Assembly: GCA_016648135.1 (NCBI GenBank)
Contig: JADDOH010023055.1
Span: 42,984 to 106,983, forward strand
Reading direction: 5' to 3'
From: Agrypnia vestita
Taxonomy: Eukaryota > Arthropoda > Insecta > Trichoptera > Phryganeidae
DNA length: 64,000 nucleotides
Positions 43,606-54,939 of this stretch are shown here, piece by piece (position 1 is the first letter of the stretch; each line of letters starts with the position of its first letter). The translations under genes were made by a program, and so were the position numbers. The notes under the pieces were generated by a model, which did no database searches, was not told the origin of the DNA, and saw only the letters and a list, made by a program, of their open reading frames with translations.

Positions 43606-43615
43606 CGCCATTTGC
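43606..43615 (+). promoter_or_regulatory. Conserved CGCCATTTGC element upstream of exon 3A
   Basis: Same decamer as in units 1 and 2, here 36 bp upstream of the ATG. The surrounding CGTGTCGTGCC-like stretch is also partly kept (cgcgtcccgtgcc). Confidence 0.4.
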
Positions 43616-43641
43616 GATCGCGTCCCGTGCCGGTCAGAGTC

Positions 43642-43795
43642 ATGGAGCGTGCTGGCCGCGGTGTTCCTGTCAAGCCCGAGCCAGGGTCTGCAGCCGGGAG
43701 CGGCGATGAAGTGGAGGCGCCCTACATTGATATAAACATACCGCGTCTGGACATCAAGCAGGAATTCCCGGAGTACTCCAGGAGGGGCGAGGCGG
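43642..43795 (+). CDS. Zinc-finger gene, first coding exon A, third (partial) unit
   Basis: ATG in context gtcATGgag; 51 residues plus one base; donor GCGG|GTGAGG in phase 1. It keeps VKPEPGSAAGSGDE, then diverges (VEAPYIDINIP) and returns to LDIKQE and EYSRR. The upstream Lys-Pro-Glu gives a second psi-K-x-E motif absent from units 1 and 2 (Arg there). It is more diverged than 1A is from 2A, so this copy is older. No finger exon with a matching acceptor is found in the remaining 20 kb. Confidence 0.6.
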
Positions 43796-44213
43796 GTGAG
43801 GGAATGCTTCATTATTGATTAATTATTAAAGTTGTGTGACGCGCCCGATGCGGCCGTTAAGTTTTGATGAAAATAAAAGTCAGGATTCGAAAATAGTGTA
43901 CAATTTTCGTGACGGACGCCTAGACAATATCAGTATATTGTTATATTCCTGGCTAAATGTCAGTACATTTAGCCAGAAATATTCTTAAAAGTGACTTTAT
44001 TTGAAAAAGGGCGAAGATTTTGGGCTTAATTGTACGCTGCGCAGTTTCAGTCCAGTTCTTTTCGAGGATTTGTTTTATGGTAACAATTGAATGCCCTGGT
44101 TCCAAAAATGAGATATTGTGTAGCTTTGAGGAGGTATTAAAAAATCACTTTATCTAAGGATAAGTAAGAAACCATAGAGTACAAAATGTGTTGTCTTTGG
44201 ATACATCCACATA

Positions 44214-44358
44214 GGCCCGGTTGTTTTAAGTTCGATCAAAGTAAGCGGTTGAGTAAAGCATAGATTTTTACGAAAACAGATCGTCTGATTGGTGGAGAAC
44301 GTAAAAATCTATGCTTTAAAAGAACGCTTACTTTAATCCAACTTGAAACAACCGGCCC
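44214..44358. mobile_element. 145-bp MITE with ATA duplication (second copy of the 18968 family)
   Basis: Ends ggcccggttgttttaagtt and its complement; flanks ATA at 44211-44213 and 44359-44361. Interior shares gtaaaaatctatgctttaaaag with the copy in the finger array. Confidence 0.75.
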
Positions 44359-44566
44359 ATAAATGTCAGGTTGTTTGAGCGGGGCTTATGTAGGTACTCT
44401 TAATTAATTTGAAGGGAATTATTGTTATTGAAGAGAAAATCGAAGAAAACAAAAATATTTTTTTTTTAATTATACATCTTCTGGCGCATTCAAGGTAAAA
44501 AATTTATTGTAACGGAAGTGGCGCACGCAGCATGTAGCGAAAATGCGCTACCAGAACTAACGACGT

Positions 44567-44965
44567 CGTACTGAATTCTTGTTAGCTGTCAGATTCTCTT
44601 TGCATGCGAGTTCACGAATGTATCGATCGTTTTTTGATCGATTTTTGTTGCCACCATGCCAAAATTGATTCAAAATGATATTTGAGAAATTATTTATTGC
44701 TAAAACGACGTAATTGTCAGATATTCGTTTTCAAAACAAAAGACACACTCATTCGACATTCAATGCGGCTGTGTATAGTTTCGAAACTTTTGAATACAGA
44801 ACCGTTTTAGGACGAAAATCAATAGAGCATGAAAGAGGGCACTTGGGCTTTTTTTGAAAATGCACACGTTTGTGAAAAGGAACATAAATAAATAAATAAC
44901 GACGCTACATTGAATTCTCGTCGGCTGTCAGATTCTGTTTTCATGCGAGTTCACGAATGTGCGCA
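44567..44965 (+). repeat. Direct repeats about 330 bp apart
   Basis: 44567-44620 and 44897-44962 share gaattct(t/c)g, gctgtcagattct and catgcgagttcacgaatgt. This could be two promoter-like monomers of a LINE 5' end or the edges of an old insertion. No coding sequence. Confidence 0.45.
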
Positions 44966-45199
44966 TATCTCTGATATTTTTAATTCCAGTTTAGCACAAT
45001 ATAAAGTTTCGCTACTAAAAGCTCTACACCCTGCCGTCCTGAATTCATAATGCAATCACAAACAAATTATCATACCTATTTATTTATATAAATTATGTCT
45101 AATCCAACCGAAATATATCAATTTCATGTATTTAGTATAATGCCACTTTCATGTTAAGTCCACGTATACTTATTGGTGTTTTCAATTGCTATATCATGT

Positions 45200-45757
45200 A
45201 TTTTATTGTGTTATATTTTTACTCTTTTATGTTTTCAAATCTTTCCATCATCTATGTGTTTTATTTTTTTAAATGTTAAAACTAAATTTGGGACAATCGG
45301 TTAAAAAATGATGTTTTATCCGTCATTTTCAAATTGACTTATCTATGATTATGTCCTATTTGTGTTACCCTTTAATTGTGGAAGACATTTAACTATTTTT
45401 TTGTATTTCATCTTATCAAGCAATTGTGTCTTCCTGTTGAATGACCGAATTAAATAAAGTAAAAATAATAAATTAAATTATATCTCTACTCGTCTATATG
45501 TTATGTTTTCAAAAGCTTCTATTATTCACAGGTTTTATTGTATTACATCTCTACTCTTTTATGTTCTACGTTTTCAAATTTTTCTATTATTAATGTGTTT
45601 TATATTGTATTATATCTCTTTTATATCTTATTTTTTGTCCATTTCTACACTGATGTATAATATTTCTATAATTTACACACATATGTTGTTGTCTTAATAT
45701 TAAAGGTGAAAGGCTATTTAGCCGTGTATATTAAATAAATAAATAAAAAAATATCGT
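45200..45757 (+). repeat. LINE 3' tail with (ATAAATAA)n end
   Basis: 45695-45757 reads ggtgaaaggctatttagccg followed by taaataaataaataaa, the hairpin-plus-tetranucleotide end typical of CR1/Jockey-type elements. The preceding sequence repeats ttttatgtt...ttcaaatctttc three times with variation. No frame survives. Confidence 0.45.
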
Positions 45758-45888
45758 TTTTTAAGAAAGTTTTTGTTTGTAAAAGTACATGCGCGATTTT
45801 TTTTTAAATATTAACACCCCTGTTTGACGATTTCTTCATTGATATTTATCCCCATCCCCAATACAAAATAAATGTGTGTGTCCATTTG

Positions 45889-46116
45889 CAGGCGCGTGCA
45901 GTGGGAACATTGAAGCATGACTTTTTTGTAAACGTATATTTTGGAAAAAAAATAAAAATCAAATATTTTTGATACAGATTTTTACGATATATCAAAATTT
46001 GAACGCTATGATTACAATTGTCATAGAAATATTACGGAAATGTTGTATTCTGATTTTTTCCAAATAATAATAATAACGTAAAAGTCATGCTGCGATGTTC
46101 CCACCGCACGCCCCTG
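45889..46116. mobile_element. hAT-type MITE with 8-bp duplication
   Basis: Ends caggcgcgtgcagtggg and, inverted, caggggcgtgcggtggg; the inverted repeats run about 38 bp. The flanking 8-mers are tccatttg (45881-45888) and tccatctg (46117-46124), one mismatch. CAGGG-type ends with 8-bp duplication are the hAT signature. 228 bp, non-coding. Confidence 0.75.
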
Positions 46117-46124
46117 TCCATCTG

Positions 46125-48443
46125 TAACCGTAAATAGAATCCAATAGCTGATCTCATTCCGTTTTCATCATTTTATTAAATGAAGTCATTCGTTTTCATA
46201 ATTAGTATGATTTCAAAATTGCTAATGAAAAATAAAATGAAAACATTGATGTTATACTTTTTAACTTTTTGATGAAATATATATAAAAGTTTGATTAAAA
46301 TTAAAATCAATAAGTTCATCCATTACTATATCGCATATGTCATTGGTAATAATCATTAATTATAACTTATAAGTCTCCATGCAACAATGTCCGTCACTAA
46401 CGCTGCCAGATGGCTCAAATAATAGTGAGGTATAATATACTAATGAGGTGTAAGAAGCAAAAAAAGTACAATTCTTCATTTAACAATGTCCATTTCTACC
46501 GTTATCAAGACGCTACGCTACTCTAGATAGCACTGTTCTTACAGCCTAAACTGGCGGCCGAAATATATAATAAAAGTACGTTATTTTTGACGGGTTATAG
46601 CTAGTACCTTAATGAAACTCACTAATGCTCACCTATAACATCGTAGTACTAACTTGATAGCAAAATATAATCTCACCTACCGAACCATACCAAACAATAA
46701 ATGGTACAAAATTTACGAATGGTGCAATATGAAATTTATAAATATAATAAAAAAAGACAAATCATCAGAAATTGCTGTAATTACAAAAATGCAATAGCAA
46801 TTAGCTAGAAATACAAGTACATACAAATGAACTAAAGAAACAGATTTGTTAAATACTATTAGTAAAATAAAATCAAAACATAATCGTAATGGCATATACC
46901 ATATGTTATTATTGTTTTATATTAATTATTATCGTCACATAATCATGGTTGTGGGCAAGAGAAACATTGGAATCTAATTAAAATTGTATTCATTTAATTA
47001 ACTTATTGTACACGAATTTAATCGGAGCACCGTCCTTTCATCACACTGAATTTCGTAATTCGCACTAATCATCACTATAATCTTCCCTTCACTGTTGTCT
47101 ATCGTACGTAAGTACCCATTCTCTATGTGTTTGTCGCTTGTTTTTTGTTTATGTTCAATTTACAAGCGTTCGCGCTTCTGTGGTCTCGCGCCAATACATT
47201 TACATATGGTAACCAAAGGTTTTAGAATGAATTTGAACGTTTGAATTTGAACAACTTGGAATCAATAAACGCACAAATGATCCAAATATTAAATATTCAA
47301 ACAAAAATGATCTACTCTCCACTTCTCAATATGTTTAATAGAATCAAGGTCACAAATTAAAATTATATTTAATGTAATGATCTCATGAGCGTAAATAAAA
47401 TAACAACTGGATAGAGACCCTTTAAAAGAAATTCAATTAATCACTTACAGAAAACAAAACGGGGAATTTCGATAATCAAGCGTAACATAGAATTTTATAA
47501 ACCGGAAATCTTGAATGATAAGTGCCTAGGAAAAAAGAATCTTAACTCCTGTGTGTCGGCGATGTAACGTAGGTCTACATGTCATAAAAAATATTTAATA
47601 CCTACCTCATTTACCAAAACTAAAACGTCATACTTTTTGTAATAGGTATAATATATGTAGCGATAATAGACATTATCAAACCAAAATGAACAAATTAAAT
47701 TGTTACGAATGTAGGGAATTTTTAATTTAAAAATATTTATGCATTACCCTCGTATTTTCGGCCGGTTAGTAATAAAGATCAGAATATTTCACGTTGCAGT
47801 TAAATCGAGTAAGAAAGAGCACGACAATACCACACATTTCATGTAGGACGGGGATGCCGTTGCTAGGGTTTCGGTGAAAGAGAAAATAATATAGAAAGAG
47901 CACTGTAGAATCGCTTAGTACATGTTAGAAAGAGACGGACTGAGGTCGACCGCGTCGTCGAATTCAGTTGGTAATGATTCGTCAGCGTGAGCGCACGTAA
48001 ATTCGATATGCCTTGATTTTCTGATAATTAACAATTAAAATATGTTAATCTTAGATAATTATATAAAGGGACATTTAAAAAGTCTTATCTGCATTAAAAA
48101 TATTTTTTCTTTATCACATATTAAGAACTATCTCAATTTTGAATCATGTGACGCTGTGTTACACCACCGTTCCCGAAGGTATTTTTAGCACAGTCTTTTA
48201 AGAGTTAATATAGTGCTTCACCGAAAACAGCTAACTGTCCATAGGGGAAAGGGTACTTAAATCTTATTAATAAGTAGATTGTACGTGCCATATCCTCGAA
48301 AAGAATTGGATCTAAATCTAATTTTACACTTTAGCCAGCTTCTATTTCGCCTTAGTAGAAAAGTACACGGAAGTAGAGCGCAACATGATGCCGTCCGCTG
48401 ATTGCCTGATCTGGACACGGGTCGTTGTATAATGACTTGCCGG
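46125..48443. other. AT-rich intergenic region, no feature seen
   Basis: No open frame above 60 codons with any domain, no tRNA fold and no clear terminal repeats. 48240-48443 is the upstream region of exon 3B and shares ctgatctggacacgggt(c/t)gttgta with the other B exons. Confidence 0.4.
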
Positions 48444-48693
48444 ATGCAAGTCCAGCCCCAGGTGACATGGAGCCGGGCCCAGGAGACAGGCAGCTCTCCA
48501 GCTCTGCTGTACCGGGTGGTTGTCTTGGTTCCAGAGCCAGGCTGCAGCAGCGCGGGCTGGGGAAGTGCGCAGGGCGGGGAGGGGTCTCCAGCCGGGAGCG
48601 GCCATGAAGAGCTCTACACTGATGTGGACATATCGTGTCCTGACATTAAGCAGGAGTGCTCGGAGTACTCCAGTAGGGCCGAGCAGCGCACTG
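48444..48693 (+). CDS. Zinc-finger gene, first coding exon B, third (partial) unit
   Basis: The frame from ATG 48444 (MQVQPQVTW...) to the donor CACTG|GTGAGC is 83 residues plus one base, phase 1. An in-frame ATG at 48432 would add four residues. It matches exon 1B closely in both halves and keeps EELYTDVDISCPDIKQE and EYSSR. The G-rich minisatellite is one unit shorter than in exon 1B. The exon is intact but its acceptor partner is not in the window. Confidence 0.6.
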
Positions 48694-49439
48694 GTGAGCA
48701 TTTGATTTCCTTGGATTTTCAATTCATGAAGTAGAATATCTGCACTTGGTTGGACCAATAAGGGATGGTGTATCGATATTGAATGCGTCAACGCATTCAC
48801 ACAATATTTTCTTTTACAGAAATATATATGTTCAAACTACCAAATTCAATCACCATTGCCCAGGATGAATTTGCAGACCCATTCCATTAAAGCTCGACAA
48901 TTGTTAAGAAAAATCTGTGATCAATTTTGTGATGCTGCACCAGGCTGTTCGAGACTAAACTCAACTCTGACTAACTTGACTCTGAAAATTTAGGCAAATC
49001 ACAGTCCCTCATATCTTTGGCTTCAATGCATTTTTATTTTGAGTTGTTATATGATTTTTTTATCTTGATTTCATGATTCATATTGATGTTCATCATTTAT
49101 ATTTATATATATATATACAAGTATAGAAAAACATAATAGAAATTTAAAAACAAAAAAGTAATAATGTGTATGTGTATACAGGGTTATTTGTAAAACATTA
49201 ATAACCTCGCAGGACTATATTACTGGCATCATAAGCAACAACTTTTATTCTATGACTTTTAATAATTCCTTAGATTTTACTTCCATACAAAAATGAGAAA
49301 TTTTAGTAAACCACAGTTGTAATAACTTTCTCTTCGCGCAGAAGTATAAGAAAGCGAAAACAGTGCATGTACGTACGGTGCGAAACAAGGGGTAAGGGGG
49401 GCTGCATTTGTCCGACTGAACTTGACCTAATTATTCCCA
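48694..49439. repeat. Repeat fragments; no gene
   Basis: 49180-49260 (tacagggttatttg...ttaataacctcgcagg) is the reverse complement of about 56395-56450, the end of a dispersed repeat. 48840-48920 shares caccattgccca...gaatttgcaga with sequence after exons 1B and 2B, so the third unit extends to about 48960. Confidence 0.45.
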
Positions 49440-51495
49440 GCCGCTAGTTCACCCTAGCGAAGGGAAAAACTTCATTTCAGAATGAAGACTTCAACACGCA
49501 CACGTTCACCAATTTGAACACTACAATGTGTTCGCTTCATTTGTAGTCCTAGTCGGCGAGCGGCGAATGCTCTTTAGTACAGAGCGGAACCTTCGCTCGC
49601 GAGCGGAGAGCTCGCGGGCGCTCTGAGCTCCGATCTCCGATACACCGGATCAGTCGTCCTTGACGTGTCGCCGCGAGCACTGGTTGTGGCGAGCGCGACG
49701 CGCGAACACGAATGAATGCATATTTTACTCTAGTTTTTGATGTCGTGTTTATATCACGTGACTCATATAGAATTGCGTGACATATACACTAGATAATGAT
49801 AATGATAATGTGCGTTTGATAATATTATGGAAAGAAATATTGTAGACTTCCGAGTTTTAAAAAACCGTGTCCTAGGTATCACCATATATAAAATACTTTT
49901 AAAGTTATATACACCGTAACTGCCGTTTAAAAAATTAGCTTATACAAATGAACAATCGTATTCAAATGCTTCGCAAATAGTGTTCAATAACAACAAGGAA
50001 ATTTTAAAATAACGAATAATTACGCATAAGCTGCCGTATTGATTCAAAACTTTGACATAAGCAATGTCATGCAAAAGCCGTGGTTGAAAAAGAGATGATC
50101 CTTATTTACAATATAATATATTATAACGTGCACGTTATAATAGTTTAATATATTACAACGTATATATGTATATACACATATAATATAGGTATTTATATAC
50201 CTAAAATCTTTAATGCGTGCGGTGATGTATAAAACAGCTGGAAACAAAAATAAACACAAGAGTTTTAAAAACAATGTTTTAACATAGAATGCTAAAATAA
50301 ACACACAAGGTGCAATGAATTAAAAATGTCTATAAACAAATTTAATGTTTATGTAAAAAGTCTCGTATACACTGATAAAAATAGATTTAAAATGTTTTTA
50401 AACCGCATCCAAAAAATATGTTTTTAAACTTACTTAAACACTCGTCGTATGTTATTAAAATGTTTCACTAATTTAAAGATGTTAATTAAATACGGATAAC
50501 TAAAATAACAAAAACAACTTACGAAATACTGTACGCAATACCAAAAAACCGAACAATTTTGTGATGTATATTTTCAATACGTATCTGTCACACAACACGA
50601 AACGCGAAGGTACATATATGAACTAATCTAATCACCTAATCAGTAATCAATAAATACATCAACTAATTACTCAATATAGTGCGAGTACAAAAAGGTGCCT
50701 TTGTTGAACCTTTGTAATAGGCTAATACAATGTACTGAATGTACCCATTGACCCATTCACTTAAATTTAATGGTCGCGTTTATATTTGTATGTGCGGTGG
50801 CGCACTACAATTGTAGTACTACGAAATGAAGTGAAGTAAATGAAGTGAAGTAATGAAGTAATTGTAGTATTAATGAAGTGAAGTAATGAAATGAAGTAAT
50901 TGTAGTATTAATGAAGTGAAGTAATGTAATGAAGTGAAGTAATGAAATGAAGTAATTGTAATAATAATGAAGTGAAGTAATGAAATGAAGTAATAGTGAA
51001 GTAAATTTTTAAATGAAATGAAGTATTTTTTTCCCAAATAAAAATTTAGCGAGCTAAAAAAAAAAAAGAAAGGTCAACGACAAAAATATTTAAATAAATG
51101 ACGATATTTTCTCCAAAGTAACATTTGGCAAAAAATTTTCAAACCATGGGGGGGGGGTTGTTACAGTTTCCAAAGATTTCTCCGTTTAGCTACATCAACT
51201 TCCCATCATATTCCAGAAAATTCTTCATATATCTACATCAACTTTCCAAAAATTTCACGTAAAAAATACACTATTTAAAATGTGTTTCTCATACTTTCGA
51301 TAACTTTGAAGTGTATGTACTTTGTAGTGTTCGCTTTGAAATGAAGTGTACTATTTGAAGTTTATACTTTCAATAACTTTGGTGTTTGTAGTTTGTAGTG
51401 TGCACTACACATCAAAATGTGCGAAGTGTGCACTTCAATGTAGTGTAGTACTACATTGTAGTAGTGAGTACAGAGCGGACCCATCACTACTTAGT
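49440..51495. repeat. Satellite-bearing element(s) of the GTCCGCTCTGTACT family
   Basis: 49440-49600 and 51280-51495 are inverted relative to parts of 42975-43530. The string tagtacagagcg recurs at about 49574, 51467 and 51484. In between are a very GC-rich palindromic patch (cgctcgcgagcg near 49595), AT-rich sequence and a minisatellite. No protein is encoded; the ORF at 50044-50304 (minus) is hydrophobic low-complexity and unsupported. Confidence 0.45.
50820..51010 (+). repeat. Minisatellite of aatgaagtgaagtaatg units
   Basis: Variants of gaagtgaagtaatgaaatgaag and gtaattgtagtattaat alternate in a roughly 45-50-bp higher period, about four times, embedded in the repeat element above. Confidence 0.8.
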
Positions 51496-52487
51496 ACAGA
51501 GCGTGTGATAAACCTGACCTAACCGTGTATAAGGTGGTTGAGCCTTGGCTCACCGAACCGAAGCTACCAACTAAATTTTTTTTTAAATCTAACCGAAATT
51601 AATAAACCATCTAATATAAGTTCTAATTCGGATACGCAACCTAAAATACTCTTACTGATCTCGATCGTACTGTTCCGAAATACACATTATAAAATAGATA
51701 ATAACCTATAAGTATCTCTACGTAGATAAAAGGTTAGAATTATCCGTTTTGAATGAACTGAAAGGATTATTTTGTAAGAACGCGATGCGGTCGTAATGGT
51801 TCTTATCGATGTTTAATTAATATCAAAATCCTATTAAGTTACCGCAAGTTTCATTCTAAATGCAAATACTACCTAATGGCTTTTATCCTAGTTTACCAGG
51901 ATATCTCTCTATACTAGATTATCTATTAAATGGCTCATGATGTCGTTTTTTCCTAATTTATAAATAAATAAATCACTATACTCTCACTCAATTACTATAG
52001 AAACGTCGAAGTTATTGGCTCGTGATATCGTCTTTAGTCTATAACTCCCCCTCGATTGTGACGCACGTGGCAACCCTAATATTTCAGAAAACGTGTTGGA
52101 AATTCTATATTTACACATACAAAGATAATAATATACTTATAATTTTAACTCGGACTTGACTACAATACATATAAAATTTATTGTTTAGAGTTTCCATTTA
52201 CTGGAATAACTAACCATAACAGAAACGTAAAATATCTGAAAGAAAAAGCACATTTACATATCATTTTGTTTTTAAATTTGCTTACTTTTGTTGGCTGCTT
52301 TTATATACAATTTATAGTTTGGAGAAAAACACATAATCAGATTGTTTCAGTGATTCGCCTCTGGATTGGTTATCTTGGTAGAAACTGTATTTATCTGCAA
52401 ACCGAGAGTCTAATAATTTGAAAATAGGTCTACTTCCGAGTATGTGGTGTCTGTCGCTAACAGTACTTCACTTTTCTCGTTAGGAAT
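51496..52487. other. No feature seen
   Basis: AT-rich intergenic DNA, no frames or repeats that I can support. Confidence 0.4.
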
Positions 52488-52745
52488 TTATTTAACAAGT
52501 TTAAAAATGAATCTATGGAAAGGAGGATTGATGTCCGTGGGTAATGACATATCCTCGGTTTCCGCGCTAAAGGGGCCCCATCGTACCGCCCCTTTAATGG
52601 CCATGAAAAACTTCCTTCTATACATTTTCTCTGGCGTTTCCTTTACCTTGATAAACAACCCGAAGCTAAATCTTGATATAGCCACGTAGTATGTTCCATT
52701 GCCTCGACAAATCGTCAGCATTCCGAAGAAAATGTAAATCCAAGG
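52488..52745 (-). other. Unrecognised open frame, possible exon
   Basis: The minus-strand frame is open from about 52745 to a stop at 52488 and reads IYIFFGMLTICRGNG, ISRFSFGLFIKVKETPEK, KGAVRWGPFSAETEDM and LPTDINPPFHRF. Composition looks protein-like, with few rare residues, but I cannot name a family. The IFFG start recalls the frame at 41836-42105. The plus strand is also open here, so a chance frame is possible. Confidence 0.28.
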
Positions 52746-53248
52746 TATACCAAAACTTTAGGGATCACGCGTCTAAAGATTAAGTTGGAAGATATTAATA
52801 GTGGCACCTAATTCTTTTTAGGGGTCCTTGCGTCTAAAAGAATGTTGGTTATTAGTTTAAAGCTGATTATTGCAATTTATCCTCTGTGGAGTATAAAGAT
52901 AATTTCTTGGTAAATGAAAATGTGAATTCCTCCTCGTAGAATGAAGACAAGTATGTTTAACCAATGGAACATTCCACGTGAACAGAATATATTAACCATG
53001 TGTCAATACATTCATAGATATCCAAAGCGTAGTTAATAAATCTACCTCACCAACGTCCTATGACCATGTGACTATATTTATACAATAATTAAACGAGTTA
53101 TCTGAGCAAAATAATTCGTGTAGATAACGGGAATACTTTATTTCAAATATCGTTGAAGCAAAAATTAACGTCCGAACGAAATCGCAATATTCAGGGGTGT
53201 ATCCTGAATCGGTTGCGCATAATTAATAACCCGATTCACTTTCTCTCC
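52746..53248. other. No feature seen
   Basis: AT-rich, non-coding. Confidence 0.4.
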
Positions 53249-53458
53249 CTCCCGTTCATATAAGTCAGAATGAATTATTTAGCAATCACAGCGCTCTCAC
53301 CTAGAAGATTCTTCCTTCAATCAAGTACAGGCGTAATTTCGACCCATTGAGGAATGACCCATCTGTACTTCTTGAAATTCCCTAGTTAGAACTAGTTCTT
53401 TATATATAGGGAATATGCACGTAATTATGGATTTTTGTCCTCATGATTGAACGTCTCC
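53249..53458 (+). repeat. Repeat P, left copy flanking the tandem array
   Basis: Matches 54735-54939 (shared ttccttcaatcaagtacagg, ttgaggaatgacccatctg, tatagggaatatgcacg). The pair flanks the 364-bp tandem array in direct orientation, implying an old duplication of P together with the array unit. Confidence 0.75.
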
Positions 53459-53587
53459 TTGGCAAGAAGCGGGGCAAACCCAAAACAATCAACCCACTTC
53501 ATTCGCTCCCTCTCTTGCGTTCAAATGTTTTGAATTACGTCTAATGGGATTACAATAGATTGGTTCTTGTCTTTTTCCACTCCATAG

Positions 53588-54700
53588 TCATATTATTTCA
53601 ATCCTAACTGCATTATTTATAATGAATCTAAAATATCGTCATAATTTTGTTACTCGAAATCAATATATATGGATTATTCTATCTGCCTTCACGCACTCCT
53701 GATGCTGAAGGCATCCCTACGATAACTCTTGTTTGTTCTAGTATAACTGATCCATCAGAAATCACGCCGAACTAATTCCGGGGGTCAACAACACAGACTT
53801 CGGACCAAACGTCATACCTAATGAGTTATTTTGGGCAGTTTCCTTTTTAGGAATAAAGCCTTACTTATAAACCCATTGTCGGACGTATATCATGGTCTTT
53901 ATACTCCATTCTTGCTACCACCAAAACTGAACGATGCCATCGCAAGACGAGTCATGTTATTTCAATCCTAACTGCATTATTTATAATGAATCTAAAATAT
54001 CGTCATAATTTTGTTACTCGAAATCAATATATATGGATTAATCTATCTGCCTTCACGCACTCCTGATGCTGAAGGCATCACTACAATAACTCTTGGTTGT
54101 TCTAGTATAACTGATCCATCAGAAATCACGCCGAACTAATTTCGGAGGTCAACAACACAGACTTCGGACCAAACGTCATACCTAATGAGTTATTTCGGGC
54201 AGTTTCCTTTTTAGGTATATAAAGCCTTACTTATAAACCCATTGTCGGACGTATATCATGGTCTTTATACTCCATGCTTGCTACCACCAAAACTGAACGA
54301 TGCATTATTTATAATGAATCTAAAATATCGTCATAATTTTGTTACTCGTAATCAATATATATGGATTAATCTATCTGCCTTCACGCACTCCTGATGCTGA
54401 AGGCATCACTACGATAACTCTTGGTTGTTCTAGTATAACTGATCCATCAGAAATCACGCCGAACTAATTCCGGAGGTCAACAACACAGACTTCGGACCAA
54501 ACGTCATACCTAATGAGTTATTTCGGGCAGTTTCCTTTTTAGGTATATAAAGCCTTACTTATAAACCCATTGTCGGACGTATATCATGGTCTTTATACTC
54601 CATGCTTGCTACCACCAAAACTGAACGATGCCATCGCAAGACGAGTCTTGTTATTTCAATCCTAACTGCATTATTTATAATGAATTTAAAAATGAATTGG
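53588..54700 (+). repeat. Tandem array of about 3 copies of a 364/328-bp unit
   Basis: The anchor atctgccttcacgcactcc occurs at 53681, 54045 and 54373, giving spacings of 364 and 328 bp; the third unit lacks a 36-bp piece (ccatcgcaagacgagtc...). A fourth partial unit ends at about 54690. Units are almost identical, so the expansion is recent. No conserved frame through the array; unit function unknown. Confidence 0.85.
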
Positions 54701-54734
54701 TTACCGCTTTCAGTCAAACACTGTCTCTTCTCAT

Positions 54735-54939
54735 ATTCATACAAGTCGGAATTAACTATTTCGCAACTACAGCGCTCTCACCCAGAAGTTTCTTCCTTCA
54801 ATCAAGTACAGGTGTAATTTCGCCCCATTGAGGAATGACCCATCTGTACTTCTTGAAATTCCCTAGTTAGAACTAGTTCTTTATATATAGGGAATATGCA
54901 CGTAATTATGGATTTTTGTCCTTATGATTGAACGTCTCC
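54735..54939 (+). repeat. Repeat P, right copy
   Basis: Direct repeat of 53249-53458; similarity ends at gaacgtctcc in both. Confidence 0.75.

Noticed and set aside
50820..51010. Possible CRISPR-like array (regular short repeats)
   Set aside because: Units are contiguous and variable with no unique spacers; it is a minisatellite in a eukaryotic repeat. No cas-like genes occur.
53588..54700. Possible tandem gene family in the 364-bp units
   Set aside because: No frame stays open or conserved across units on either strand.
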